From Capillidium heterosporum (lineage: Eukaryota; Entomophthoromycota; Entomophthoromycetes; Entomophthorales; Capillidiaceae): DNA of 64,000 nucleotides. The position numbers and the translations under genes are program-made. Every line of letters starts with the position of its first letter. Positions within the stretch are counted from its first letter, which is position 1. The notes under the pieces are model-generated. The model searched no databases and had not been told where the DNA came from. It saw nothing but the letters and a program-made list of their open reading frames with translations. Location of the stretch: NCBI GenBank assembly GCA_016630905.1, contig WBMQ01000012.1, forward strand, positions 992,001-1,056,000. The letters run 5' to 3'. Below, piece by piece: positions 1 through 10,900 of this stretch.

Positions 1-16
1 CAAAATTTTAATTTAG

Positions 17-1027
17 TTAGGTTTAGGTGGGAAAAGTGGTGACAGCTACGTCCTATACATCCCTAAAGTGGACGGTGATATATTTACGTTAGAGCGGTTT
101 ACGTTGCGAGAAGCTGTGACCTACTTTGATGGGCTAGGCACCCCTGAAGTTATGTCCCCGACATCTGATACTAGCACTATCATGCCAGCGACCAAGCCTA
201 AAGGTAGGAACAAGCATACCAAGCCATCAAAGGCGTACAGAAGCAGGAAGAAGGAAGCCTCCGAAGATTCTGAAGAGTATGTCCCAAGTGGAGAAGAGCC
301 TGAGAGCGATTCAGGATCGTCAATTAAAACTGACCAATCGGAGAAGTCGTTCTTAGTCCACGATAGCGAACCCAACCAAGACTCCCTCTACGTTACCGAA
401 GACGACTTTATTAGTGATTCTACAGCTGGAAAACGCCCTATGAAGCGACGTTCCAAGCGGAGTTTGGATGAAATCTTCTGCTCGGAAAGTTCAGACGAAG
501 TTCCCGCTCGAAAAGGTAGGGGTAGGCCAAGGGGTAAAGTCATCCAATCTTCAGAAGATGAGTACATACCAACTGCAAGGAAGAAGGCTTCCGGTAGAGG
601 TAGACCGAAGAGTAAGGTCCTTGAGTCTTCAGAGGATGAATACGTGCCAACTTCGCGAACCAAGGCTCCCAGCCGCAATACCCGTGGGCGTCGAAGGGTT
701 GCCGATTCGGGATCCGACGAAGAGTATAGACCTACCGGCTTCAGCACTCGCGGGAATCGGAAGATTGACGACTCCGGATCCGACGAAGAGTACCGACCGA
801 CCGGCCGTAGTACTCGAGGCACCCGCAGGAACCGAAGGATCAATGACACCGAATCTGACGAGGAGGGTCGACCTACCGGTCGACCCAAGCGTAAGAGCGT
901 AAAAGTTATTGAAATCAGTGACAGTCAAAGTGAGGAAGAGCTATCGGAACCTTCCGTTGATGATGCAACCGTTCCTGAAGTTAAAGTAAAACGGGGTAGA
1001 GGTAGGCCCAGGAACATTCGGAATTGA
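17..1027 (+). CDS. AT-hook, acidic/basic-repeat nuclear protein (3' exon only)
   Basis: This is the last exon of a gene that begins before the window. Bases 1-16 read as an intron end (TTTAG) and the frame is open from 17 to the stop at 1025-1027. The protein tail is highly charged. It carries three AT-hook cores (GRGRPRGK, GRGRPKSK and a C-terminal RGRGRPRN), which in known proteins bind the minor groove of AT-rich DNA. It also carries about six Ser-Asp-Glu blocks of the type SSEDEY[IV]PT or SGSDEEYRPTG, each typical of casein kinase 2 targets, alternating with Arg/Lys-rich stretches. I infer a chromatin-associated nuclear protein. The first part of the exon (GGKSGDSYVLYIPKVDGD) may belong to a folded domain, but I do not recognise it. 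An AATAAA at 1066-1071 fits polyadenylation shortly after the stop. Confidence 0.7.
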   Translation, partial: LGLGGKSGDSYVLYIPKVDGDIFTLERFTLREAVTYFDGLGTPEVMSPTSDTSTIMPATKPKGRNKHTKPSKAYRSRKKEASEDSEEYVPSGEEPESDSGSSIKTDQSEKSFLVHDSEPNQDSLYVTEDDFISDSTAGKRPMKRRSKRSLDEIFCSESSDEVPARKGRGRPRGKVIQSSEDEYIPTARKKASGRGRPKSKVLESSEDEYVPTSRTKAPSRNTRGRRRVADSGSDEEYRPTGFSTRGNRKIDDSGSDEEYRPTGRSTRGTRRNRRINDTESDEEGRPTGRPKRKSVKVIEISDSQSEEELSEPSVDDATVPEVKVKRGRGRPRNIRN

Positions 1028-1608
1028 AGGATTATTGGATTGAGTATTTATGAAGTAGAAGTTTAAATAAAAACTGCTATATTGTATGTAATGTAGGTTT
1101 GAGTTTTTATGTATATTTTGTCGTTGGCATAAGTTAATGAAGGTAGTTATATATAAGTATTGCTTTCTATTCAATTCAGGATGGTGTAAATTTCTATTTT
1201 AAAATCTTCAGACAAATTTTTAATTGTCGATTGAAGTAAAGGAGTTACCACCTCCGCCCTCCTGATATTATAAGAATTTACTCTCATTTAAAGAGATCAG
1301 TTTCTAAGTGTGAGAGATAATACATTTCATTTTAGTTTTGACAAAAAAATAGCTATTTTATATTTAAAATTTTCATAATTAGTGAAAAAATGAGCAAATA
1401 GTATCCATTATAATCCAGTATTCCAATCGGAATTACAAAAAAATTGATTGGTCAACTGTCCAACTGATTTTAGAGATCCTATCTAATCAATTCATCGATA
1501 ACTAAAATTCAATCATATTTCTAGATTGATATACAAGTAGGTAGGTCTAAACAAAAATACATCTCTTAACATTGACTAAATTTTATATCTAAAACTTTAT
1601 ATAAAGCT
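1028..1608. other. Intergenic: 3' end of upstream gene and SDH3 copy A promoter
   Basis: No coding signal. AATAAA at 1066-1071 probably serves the gene that ends at 1027. From about 1461 the sequence is recognisably the same as the stretch in front of the second SDH3 gene, so it is the upstream part of the tandem duplication. Confidence 0.6.
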
Positions 1609-2289
1609 ATGAACAGGTTGATATTGAACTCCTTAAAAGCCAATTTGAATGGTTACAAGCGAAGTAAGCTATCTTTTCAATGCCAAACTAAAATTTGTTA
1701 GCCATTTTCAACCCAAGCCTTGCCAAATTCCAACACCTATCTTCTACTAGGTAAATTTACCAAATATATGGCTTTAATAGTCTTTAATTAGCACCAAACA
1801 ACAAACAAGCCAAGAAACTATAACCGAACACATCAAGCAACTTAAAGCGCAAAGACCTCGCTCCCCCTGGTACATCTATCAGCCCCAAATTACCTGGACT
1901 TTATCTATTGCTAGTCGTATTACTGGTGTTGGAATAGGCTTAGGTATTTTAATAGTATTTACAAGTGACTGAACTATCTACGTCGTTTAGGTTTCTATGG
2001 ATTGATGATCGCCTATCCCGCCTTTGGCTTGACCCCTGAGATTATCTCCAGCTATCTGTCTGCTTTACCCGATTCTGTCAAATTTGGTAGCAAGTTTGTC
2101 GTTGCATTACCCTTCATGTTCCACAACTTAAACGGGCTGCGTCATCTGGTAATTTTTTGTCGTGTTGCGTAACTAATAGTTTAGGTTTGGGACACCACCA
2201 CCTCTTTAACCGTTAAAGGTGTTTATACCACTGGATACCTGCTTTTGGGCGCTACTGTACTTTCGTCTCTGGGCCTTGCTTCCTTATAA
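1609..2289 (+). CDS. SDH3: Succinate dehydrogenase cytochrome b560 subunit, copy A
   Basis: Membrane-anchor subunit of mitochondrial complex II, which holds the SdhA/SdhB dimer to the inner membrane and helps form the heme b and ubiquinone sites. Five exons (1609-1663, 1702-1750, 1792-1943, 1991-2148, 2185-2289) give 172 residues, normal for the family. The N-terminus is basic and Ser/Thr-rich, as in a matrix presequence. Family marks are RPRSPWYIYQPQIT, then SIASRITG (Ser and Arg of the quinone site), and HNLNGLRHLVWD, which contains the conserved His of the heme-ligand segment. Three hydrophobic segments follow the usual order. Compared with copy B the motif SIAHR has become SIASR, so a commonly conserved His is lost while Ser and Arg stay. 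Intron phases match copy B exactly. A functional difference between copies is possible but not shown. Confidence 0.9.
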
Positions 2290-2594
2290 ATTGCTTCCAT
2301 TTTGACAAAGATTTATTAGCTTCAATTTTCAAATTTTAGTTATTCATGGTAGTTAGAAATAGCATTACCTCATGTGCTCCAATCAAAATTAGTAATGAAT
2401 GGATAAACCTGTTAACCTATTGGCTTATTGCTGGACAGATTTTGATAGATCGTATCTAATCAACTTCATCAGTAATTAAAATTAGCCATACCTTCTAAAT
2501 TTTCACACAAGTAGGTGGTAGGCCTAAACAAAAACCACATCTCTCAACACTTGCTAAATTTTAAATTTTCAAAGGCTTTATTTACATAGAAACC
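2290..2594. other. Spacer between the two SDH3 copies
   Basis: Holds the 3' flank of copy A and, from about 2434, the duplicated upstream region of copy B (shared words such as TATCTAATCAA and AAGTAGGT-GTAGG-CTAAACAAAAA). No other feature seen. Confidence 0.6.
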
Positions 2595-3275
2595 ATGAAC
2601 AAGTTGATCCTAAACTCCTTGAAAGCCAACCTAAGTGGTTACAAGCGAAGTAAACCTATTTCTCAATGCCAAATTAAATTTTATTAGCCATCCTCAATCC
2701 TAACCTCGCCAAATTCCAGCATTTATCTTCTACTAGGTAAAGTTTGTATTGGCGAAAATTTTAACTTTATTTTTAGCACCAACAAGCAAAACAGTCAGGA
2801 AAGTATAGAAGAGCATATTAAGCAACTTAAAGCTCAGAGACCTCGTTCCCCCTTTTACATCTACCAGCCTCAGATCACTAGCGTTCTGTCGATTGCCCAT
2901 CGTGCCACTGGTGTTGGAATTGGTTTAGGTATGCTTATCTTATTTACGTTTTATGAAGTTATTTACATTCTCAGGCTTCTATGGATTGATGATCGCTTAC
3001 CCTGCCCTCGGTTTAACTCCTGAAATTATCTCCAGCTACTTGGCAACTATACCCGACTCTGTTAAATTCACTGGCAAATTTATTGTAGCCCTACCCTTCA
3101 TGTTCCACAATTTTAACGGAATACGTCATTTGGTAAATTTTTAGCCGTGTTCTTTAAACTAATAGCTTAGGTCTGGGATACTGCCTCCTCTTTAACCGTC
3201 AAGGGTGTATATTCCACTGGGTACATGGTTTTGGGCGCTTCAGTACTTTCTGCACTGGGCCTTGCTGCTTTATAA
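2595..3275 (+). CDS. SDH3: Succinate dehydrogenase cytochrome b560 subunit, copy B
   Basis: Second intact copy of the complex II membrane anchor. Exons are 2595-2649, 2688-2736, 2777-2928, 2975-3132 and 3171-3275, giving 172 residues. Motifs are RPRSPFYIYQPQIT, SIAHRATG (with the usual His-Arg) and HNFNGIRHLVWD for the heme-ligand region. The last segment ends GASVLSALGLAAL, like the C-terminus of animal SDHC. This copy agrees better with the family consensus than copy A, so it is the likelier ancestral-type isoform. The start was chosen because the N-terminal 16 residues match copy A almost exactly (MNKLILNSLKANLSGY). Confidence 0.92.
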
Positions 3276-3878
3276 AGAGTTTTAAGCTATTTCGGATCTA
3301 CCACTTGGTTTAATTTGATATTGGCTAATACTTTGGCTTTAATAGTTTCTTTCTCTGCAGTCTTTAATATAAATTTATAATATATCTGAACAACATTTCT
3401 TTTCAAGACTGAATCTGGTTTATTTCCAACACATTAATCCATACTATACCACTATAAGATACACCCATTAACTAAAGCATTTATATACAAGCCTTATGCC
3501 TACAATAAGAGGCTCATTTTATATTATTTAAGCTTTAGTATACCAGTATAAATGCTGAATTCACTGCAAGTGGCTATTGTGTTTATTGTCAAATTGATTT
3601 TATGGCTAAGAATACTGGATATATAGTTCTAAAAAGCAACTTGTTAGTTCAAAAGAGTTAAAATGCTGTAGTCTACAATCAATATACTTGTAAGACAACA
3701 GATATCTCAATTTAAGATTTAGTCTCAATATATATAAATGCTCATCTCTACTTGAAAATATTTATTTCTAAGAACATATATCGTTTCAGTAGGTAATATT
3801 GCATATAGATGATAAGAGGTTCCTAATATTAAATCAATATCCTAACATCAATTGTTTATTATAATACTATAATAACAT
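3276..3878. other. Intergenic between convergent SDH3 and gpi3
   Basis: AT-rich, with no open frame or recognisable RNA. It lies between the 3' ends of two convergent genes. Confidence 0.5.
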
Positions 3879-5762
3879 TCAGTTATTTCTTGTATCCTTT
3901 TCCGTAGATTTTAGCTTGGCCATCTATAAATCCAATGAATAAATAAAAGCTTATAGTGTGGCATACCTGTTTATACTTTGAAAAGTTGAAGGTGACGGCT
4001 GGTTCAATAGATTCAGTAGGTACTAGGAACTCCAACAGGATGGAGATGAAGAAATCGATGGCTGCGAAGATACAGAAAAGCTTCCCCGCAAATAAACCGC
4101 ATTTGTAATATCTAGCTAAATGTTAATTATATATACTGGACTTCTTCAGTTACCTCTCTAATCTTTCAAACAAAGTCGGAGTACTATTCTCTATAATATT
4201 GTAATATACCTTCATAGCAACTTAATAGATAGTGATGCATCCAAACTTACTTTTTCAGTTCGCAACATAACATCGTTCCACGAGTACATAGTTTTGACCT
4301 GGTCGTGGATCTCACTGGGATCGGGTCTAACTTTTTGAAAGTGCTCTATAGAATCACAGGCTGTACTGAATAGGTCTTTGAAAAGTAAATAAACAAGTAT
4401 TCGGAAATAGTTGGAACCTTCTTCTTCGGGGAGTCCAAAACGAATGAGATCTGGGGGTAAAACTTCGGGTATGCCGCCAACTTTAGTACTCACTACCAGG
4501 AGTCTAAAGATATAGTTGATGAGGAGATTCAATTGAAGTAGAAAATCCAAAGTATTTAAATAAATCAACTTACCCACAGCTCGCTGCCTCAACTACAGCT
4601 ATGCAGAATGCCTCAGTCAAAGAAGTATTCAAAAATATGTCGCCCTTTATCAACACCTACTTATACACTAGCCTATAAGTATCGTAAAATAGGTAGAATC
4701 AGCCTACCGAACGGACATCCTCTTTCTTGACTACACCCAGCAATTCAACTCTATCACTCAAGACATACCGTTCACGCATCTGTTCTAGATCTACACGCTT
4801 AGGTCCATCTCCACCTAAAATAGCTATAAGCAAGTTTATCAAAATATGGATACCTATAACGAACTTAAGGTTGGGATACTTCTGACACAGTCTAGGTATC
4901 AGAGCTATCAACAAATCTATACCTTTACGGTAAACTAGCCTACTCAAAACCACAATTGTAACTAAAGGTAAGGCAATATAGAATAAAATATGTACCAAAA
5001 TCGGATTTTATATTTTTCGATTTGGGTTTGAAGTGTTCGGGAATTATGGCATTTGGTATCACCGACACCATGCTAGGATTCAAACTGGCTCTCAGGACTG
5101 TGTTCTCCTTGCTAAGGTAAAGCATCTCAATTACAAAGCACTTAATTGTTATTACCAGGTATGGGAGACGCAGATGGCGTGATCAATATCAGCCAAGCAG
5201 AACTGTAGGAACTTGTTGACGGCTACCGAAGATATGTCGGCAAATCCAAAGAGGGAGTGGTCAGTGAAGCAGTTCTTCAAACCTAAAGTCTTGGCATGGA
5301 ACAATGCTTCCAATCCAAGCATCGAAAATGCCTAATTCAAAAATGAGATTAGAGGAAATTGAAATTTTACCTGATGCGCATGCACAATCTCACACTTCTC
5401 TCTAATAACAATCTGCCTAAACATGGGGAAGAACAAAAATAAAGTTGGTAAAGTGGCTTGCGAGTAAACGACATAGTTGGGAATGTAGTAAACTTTTAAA
5501 CCGTTGGTCAGGTACCTTACCCCTACACGTTCCCCGTAGGCGTGGGTGACTACAACTACCTACAACTTTAATTTGGTTCTTAAAAATGGTTACTTTGTGG
5601 CCGTTGAGCAAAAGTTGTTGGGCCAAGTTGTAGATATGGGACTCCACACCACCTACATTAGGATAAAAGAAGTCGGATACCAAGCTTTATTGAATGGATG
5701 TTAGATACCCTCAATCTTTAGACGATTTATTACCATATGTTCAGCTTCCGCTTGTTCTTCAT
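3879..5762 (-). CDS. GPI3: PIG-A/Gpi3, GPI-GlcNAc transferase catalytic subunit
   Basis: Catalytic GT4-family subunit of the ER complex that moves GlcNAc from UDP-GlcNAc to phosphatidylinositol, the first step of GPI-anchor synthesis. About 12 exons give some 465 residues. In order: N-terminal [19 protein letters not shown], then [86 protein letters not shown], the sugar-nucleotide region [19 protein letters not shown], and [13 protein letters not shown] hydrophobic segment near the C-terminus ([16 protein letters not shown]) is the family's single ER membrane anchor. Start: ATG at 5760-5762, with an intron after codon 10. The small last exon (3879-3923) is less certain. A 42-base segment at 4376-4417 may be an extra in-frame intron with a GTTCCA donor: removing it improves agreement with the family. 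Confidence 0.93.
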
Positions 5763-7003
5763 AGTTGAAAGTGCTTGAGACTCTAAAGTTGGTGACGTGG
5801 TGAAGAAGTACAAACTTTTCAATTTCAGTTGTAAATTTCTAGGTTTTCAATTTGTCATGAAAATTAAAGTTTGAGGTTTGGACAGTAGTCAACCACTATA
5901 TTAAATTCCCAGCATATATTTTCATACCACCATACTACTGCTATTCTTTGAGCTGCACCATTCCAAACTAAATGCCTACAGCTTAAAACTTTATATCAAA
6001 TTATAGAGCATTAAGTTTGGGATTTTATGTACTTCTAGCTAGTAGTCTACATGTTGCTATCTCTGCTCGTATTTAATTGGCAACATCCCTTGAAGACCAC
6101 ATCCAAGATATGAAATAGATCCCATTAAGGTAGTATTTAGCTAATCATAAAGCAGACACTTTAACAGCTGATAAAAACCAGACCTTCATCAAAAGCAAAT
6201 ATCCCGAGATAAATTAGACCAGCTAGCTGTTGGTGTTATTCCGATCCTATAGGATTAAGATAGATCTCTATCTTTGATAATGTATGATATATGTTGTATT
6301 TATATTATGGATGAAAGATGGGTTGGCCAAACTTTTCATAAGCAGTCTCTGTTGTATGATGGTGCCAAGAAACCAACGGACAATTGACTTCAAATATTTT
6401 TGATGTGCCTTTCCAACTGATAACTAATTATGGCCTGTATTGCCATGGATATATTTATACAAAGCGCAATCAGCTGGTATTTAATCCCATAATAGAAACT
6501 ATATAAAGATAGTATCACTGATCAGATAGTATGGATATTTAAAAAGTATATTGGAAGGATTGATAGCTTATGGAAATCGAAAGATTCAAAATCCAATTAT
6601 GATCAAAAACTGACATCTCACCTTCCAAAACGGATGAGAGGGTTAATTTATGGATCTTAAAATGGAGCATTGCCAAAACAATTCTAGTCAACGCTAAAAG
6701 AATACGATTCGAGTTAAACCAGAATTTCTCACTCCAACAAGCCTTGAAAATAGAACTGTCAATTAGGTTAAAGAATTAAAACTGGTCTGCACCCCATCCC
6801 TTTACCCAAAAGCTATCTAAAGGACAAACTTTGGTTAAACTTGTCTCTCAGCACTTCCAACTCCCTATAGCTTAAATTGCTAGTATCAATTAATTGAAGA
6901 CACTGGTTTACCTTTTTTAAGCTAACCACCACCAAGTTACTCAAGAACGAACGACTAGAGAGCCACTTTCCATTCCGACCCAACCATTAGTTTTGTTACA
7001 TTT
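5763..7003. other. Divergent promoter region, gpi3 and Ras GEF
   Basis: 1.2 kb between two genes read away from each other. No open frames and no tRNA-like B box seen. The last 60 bases before 7004 (CCACCAAG..., CATTCCGACCCAACC) look like a 5' leader. Confidence 0.5.
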
Positions 7004-9927
7004 ATGAACCAGAGTATACTGTCGCAGATTGTTTCCAACAACCCTAAAGATGCACTTGAGGCGGCCAACCGTCTGAGGACCGAAGGTTACCAGATTGTAA
7101 TTTATTTCTCTTCATAACAATTTATTTTAAATTTGCACAAAATGATAACATCTATCTAATACTATCTTTTATTGAAATTTAAATAGGCAGCGTATCAAGC
7201 TTATGTATCAACACTAGCCGAAATTACCAAACGACTTATGGAATTCAAGCTCGAAAACACCCAAACAAATGAACTTACAAGAGGTACATTTTTAACCATC
7301 GATATTCTGAGCAGAAGTTTTAGATAGGCGGAAATTTAAGAGCCTGGAGATAAGTACGCTTTTCGAAGTTGGGACAGTTTGCTTGAGAAAGGCCCAATCT
7401 ACAGCATACCTCATTAACCCCAGCTTGATACCACCTACAACACTCCACACAATGTCATCGAATCCCAACATAAATAGAGATTCAGGGCTCTTAATTCCAC
7501 CATCCATACCAACAAAGTCATCAACTCGGGCCAAATCGATGGCAGCATTGAACACGATGAATCAAGCAACGAACAGCAATGAAAAATTACTCGGCAAAAT
7601 TGAGATAAAGCCACAACAGAAGAGTCAATCCATCCCAATATTTATGTCCAAATCGACACCAAACCCATCCCATGAAGGTGAAAGTGCACAAGGTGGTTCG
7701 AGGTTTTTGAGGTTCAGCGAGCTAGCATCAACTGGTAATCAATTTTAAATTTGATAGTTTAATTGTAGAAAGGCAAGGCAATATAATTAACTTTTAATTT
7801 TTTTGTTTAACTAGACTTCCGAAAGAAATTGGAATCCAACATCAAAAGTACATTCACTAGGAGGGAGCCAAAACCAACGAAAGAGCGCACAATGTCACTA
7901 GTTTCTCCACCCCAATCTAAATCCGAGACAAATACTACCAGCTTGGCACCCAATGATAATTCTATCAAGAAGGAAGAACCCACAACCAGATACGGTAGAG
8001 AGGATGCCGAAAATGGACCTCGCGACTCAACACGAAAATCTAGCTTAAAATCGCGGCTCTCCGATCAGCTACTCGCATTAAAAATCGATACCAGCTCTTT
8101 CAGTTTCTCAGCATCCCACCCATCGGTCAGCATCGAATCGCAAACTCCAAAGGGTACCGAAAGGCTGCCGTTGACCATGGTTAAAGAAAATGACCAGGAT
8201 ATCCAAGCCTTAAACGAAGCGTCGATCGAATCAACTTTGATAACGAATGTTCCATTGATTGACGTCCGGCCCGAATTCTGTGCTGACGCAAGTGACTTGG
8301 TCCAAGCAAAATACCAGGAAGCTCCTCAACCATCCTCCACCGAACATAAAATCATCCAGAATGAACGAATCCCTCATATTCCAAGATCACCGCTCCTTGG
8401 TGTTTTAGAAAGGACGACCAGTAAGTTAGAGGAAGCCAAAGCAGAGCTAGTAAAGCTAACAAAATCAAAAATCGACAGTGCCGAGAAGGATGCTAGTTTT
8501 GAACGCCTAAAGACAGTCGTTTCATCCTGCAATGCCACCATGGAGCGGGTTTCCAGATTGACACGGGTGGACAGCCTCAACTACACCTTCAACTCGTTCC
8601 CACCTGCACTATTTGCCTACCAACTAACTTTGGTTGAATCGTCCTTATTCCGAGCTATACCTCCTACTGCCCTGCTACAACACACTGCTCGAACCCCTCA
8701 TCCAAAGGTGGTGGCTTCAACCGACTTTTTTAATTATTTAACTAGAGTCATTGAGATGTCGGTATTAAGTGGTGAAGAGATCGAAGGTCGGGTGTCGGCC
8801 ATCAAATTTTGGATCAAAGTTGGTTGCCACTTACAAAAACTACGTAACTACCAGACGTTGATGGCCGTCAACTCAGCTTTGATGTCACCACCACTAAGTC
8901 GACTCAGCTTGACCTGGTCCGAGGTCAGCAAGAAAGATTCGTCACGACTACTGGCTATTCGACACTTTATGAGCGAGGCAGACAACTACAGCTGTTACCG
9001 TCAACACCTGGATGCACTAGGCGTCGGAGGCAACACGACCGATTACATGTCCCCTCCACTATCCCCGACACTACGTAAACCAATTGTCCCCTACGTCGGG
9101 TTATTTATCATGGATATGACCTACCTACTGGCTGCCACCAAGAAATCGAGCTCGCGCAAGTCAAGCTCTGCTTCTGAAATCTCATCCTCCAACTCTAAGC
9201 ATAGGGAATCGAGCAGCATCAGCGAAGGTGACCGATCCAGCGAGGATGGCCGTCTTGTAGACCTCATCATCAAGTTCCGTACCTGCCTTAATGGACCCGA
9301 CTATGAGTTTACACCGCCCCACCGGTACCTCAAGCAGCCATCCCATCTGCGCACACCGACGTTAGGCAGTCTCGGTTCCTTGACCTTCAAATTCAAGCAT
9401 GGCTCCAGTACCAACGCCAAGGAACCTTCACCCTACCTCTCCTTGCCCAACTTCAGTCACACCACTGACTTTGATAACTTGTCCAAAATGACAACTCCCG
9501 AATTAAGTGGTGGTGACAGCCCCAGCATAGGAAAACGCAAACCCAACGGTTTGAGCCCTCAGCGGAGCCGATATTTGAAGGTTGACCCCGAGTTATTTCA
9601 ACTGCAGATGGCCATCACCCACCATGTCCTCAGCCAAGCCTACGTAACCGAGCGTGAAGTCGATTCGTTATCCCTAGTTGTTCAACCTAAGGATGATGAC
9701 AGTAGTGTTGTTACAAGTGAACCAGCTTCGCAACCTGACCAAGTAGCTGGACCTCCAAAGTTAGTGTCTAAGATCGAAGGCTTCCAACTCTTCGACACCC
9801 CCACTTTCCGATTGGGATCGCCACCCCTCAGCACCATCCGGTAAGTGTCCCAAGCGCCCCAATTTTAAACTTTTTAATTTTTGCAAGGTGGTGGTTCGCG
9901 TTCCGGAAACTCAAACTGCGACTGTGA
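7004..9927 (+). CDS. Ras guanine-nucleotide exchange factor (CDC25-homology)
   Basis: Predicted activator of a Ras-family GTPase. Exons 7004-7096, 7187-7283, 7315-7734, 7815-9840 and 9888-9927 give about 891 residues in a consistent frame. The RasGEF catalytic domain covers roughly residues 440-850. It starts at FPPALFAYQLTLVESSLFRA and continues through NYLTRVIEMSVLS, the core RVSAIKFWIKVGCHLQKLRN (the usual I-x-F-W-I-x-V helix) and YQTLMAVNSALMSPPLSRL, to IVPYVGLFIMDMTYL. The domain is broken by Ser-rich inserts (about 9140-9240 and 9320-9560). The first 60 residues (DALEAANRLRTEGYQIAAY, then LAEITKRLMEFK) resemble an MIT-type helical hairpin, seen in proteins recruited to endosomes. This is weak. 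The region between is low-complexity with many Ser/Thr. Which GTPase is served cannot be told from sequence. The last 13-residue exon (ending KLRL) is the least certain part. Confidence 0.85.
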
Positions 9928-10900
9928 GAACTATCCCTCCAACATCCATATCGACTCAACGCTCCATGACGACTTCCAGCCCTTCTTTTGCTCAACTTTG
10001 ACAAACTTGTAAATTTTTATCTTTAACTGGCATATTTTTGCCTAGAGTTCCCTGCATCCTACCTATTACTTTTCTAAAATGATGGGTATAGCTGTGTGTT
10101 CTTAGTAGTGACTGCACTACCTAAATTTTTGGGGGTAGACCTATGATATTTATTTTAATATTGATATGCGGATTAGACTTATACAGCTTGGTATTAAAGT
10201 GTATAGATTTAGCTTTGTATGATTTACTTTTTAAATTTGGAATTCTAATACTTTGTAAGCTATAGCTGCTCTTGTATTGACGTTGCTTTAATTTTGCTTG
10301 TACCAATTTTCTGTATCTATATATTGATAAATATGAAGTTTATTTTACTGATGATTTATTGTGGGAATATTCAGATTTATAGTCTTTAGTATATTGGAGC
10401 TGTTTTTTTGATGTTGGAGTATGAGTCAATTTGAATATTACAAAATAAATAGTTATATTTTAATATAGTTTTAGATACATTACACAATTAAAGAAGCAGT
10501 TATATAGCATACTAAGATTTATATAATGCCTATATCAGAAGTTGTTTATATAAAGCCTTATTTGGATATTAGATTCAACTATAAACACTCTTCGTTCCGA
10601 ATTATTATAACGGTAGTTTTAAAATCATAAATGGCCATAAGCTCTTATTTTGGAACAAATGGATTATCTTTTACCATACCTTCAAATAGTTGGCACTGGT
10701 TGGCTTCATCTGATTGGATTTATCCGAAATTATTAATCGCGACTACAAAGCTCGAAACTAACTGGTCCATTACTAACGAAGCTTCGAAATTATAGCGAAT
10801 GAAATAGTTTATTGCGTACTTGAGTAAGTTACAGGCAACTAAAAAAAGTTCGTAAGCCAAAACTGGACCTAGTTTCTCTACAAAGAACTACACACCAAGT
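9928..10900. other. Intergenic between Ras GEF and succinyl-CoA ligase
   Basis: AT-rich flank holding the 3' end of the Ras GEF and the promoter of the next gene. The small reading frames here have no recognisable content. Confidence 0.5.

Larger units (their letters stand above)
1461..3275 (+). repeat. Tandem duplication of the SDH3 gene with its promoter (two units)
   Basis: Two units of about 0.84 kb lie head to tail: about 1461-2289 and about 2434-3275. The start codons are 986 bases apart. Exon lengths are identical in both units (55, 49, 152, 158 and 105 bases). Introns differ in length and are strongly diverged, whereas exons and parts of the 150 bases upstream of each ATG are still alignable by eye. 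The duplication is therefore not recent, and both coding frames have been kept by selection. Confidence 0.85.

Noticed and set aside
4376..4417. Extra intron in gpi3 with donor GTTCCA
   Set aside because: Not adopted as certain because the segment is a multiple of three and open. Family comparison favours removal, so it is only mentioned in the gene entry.
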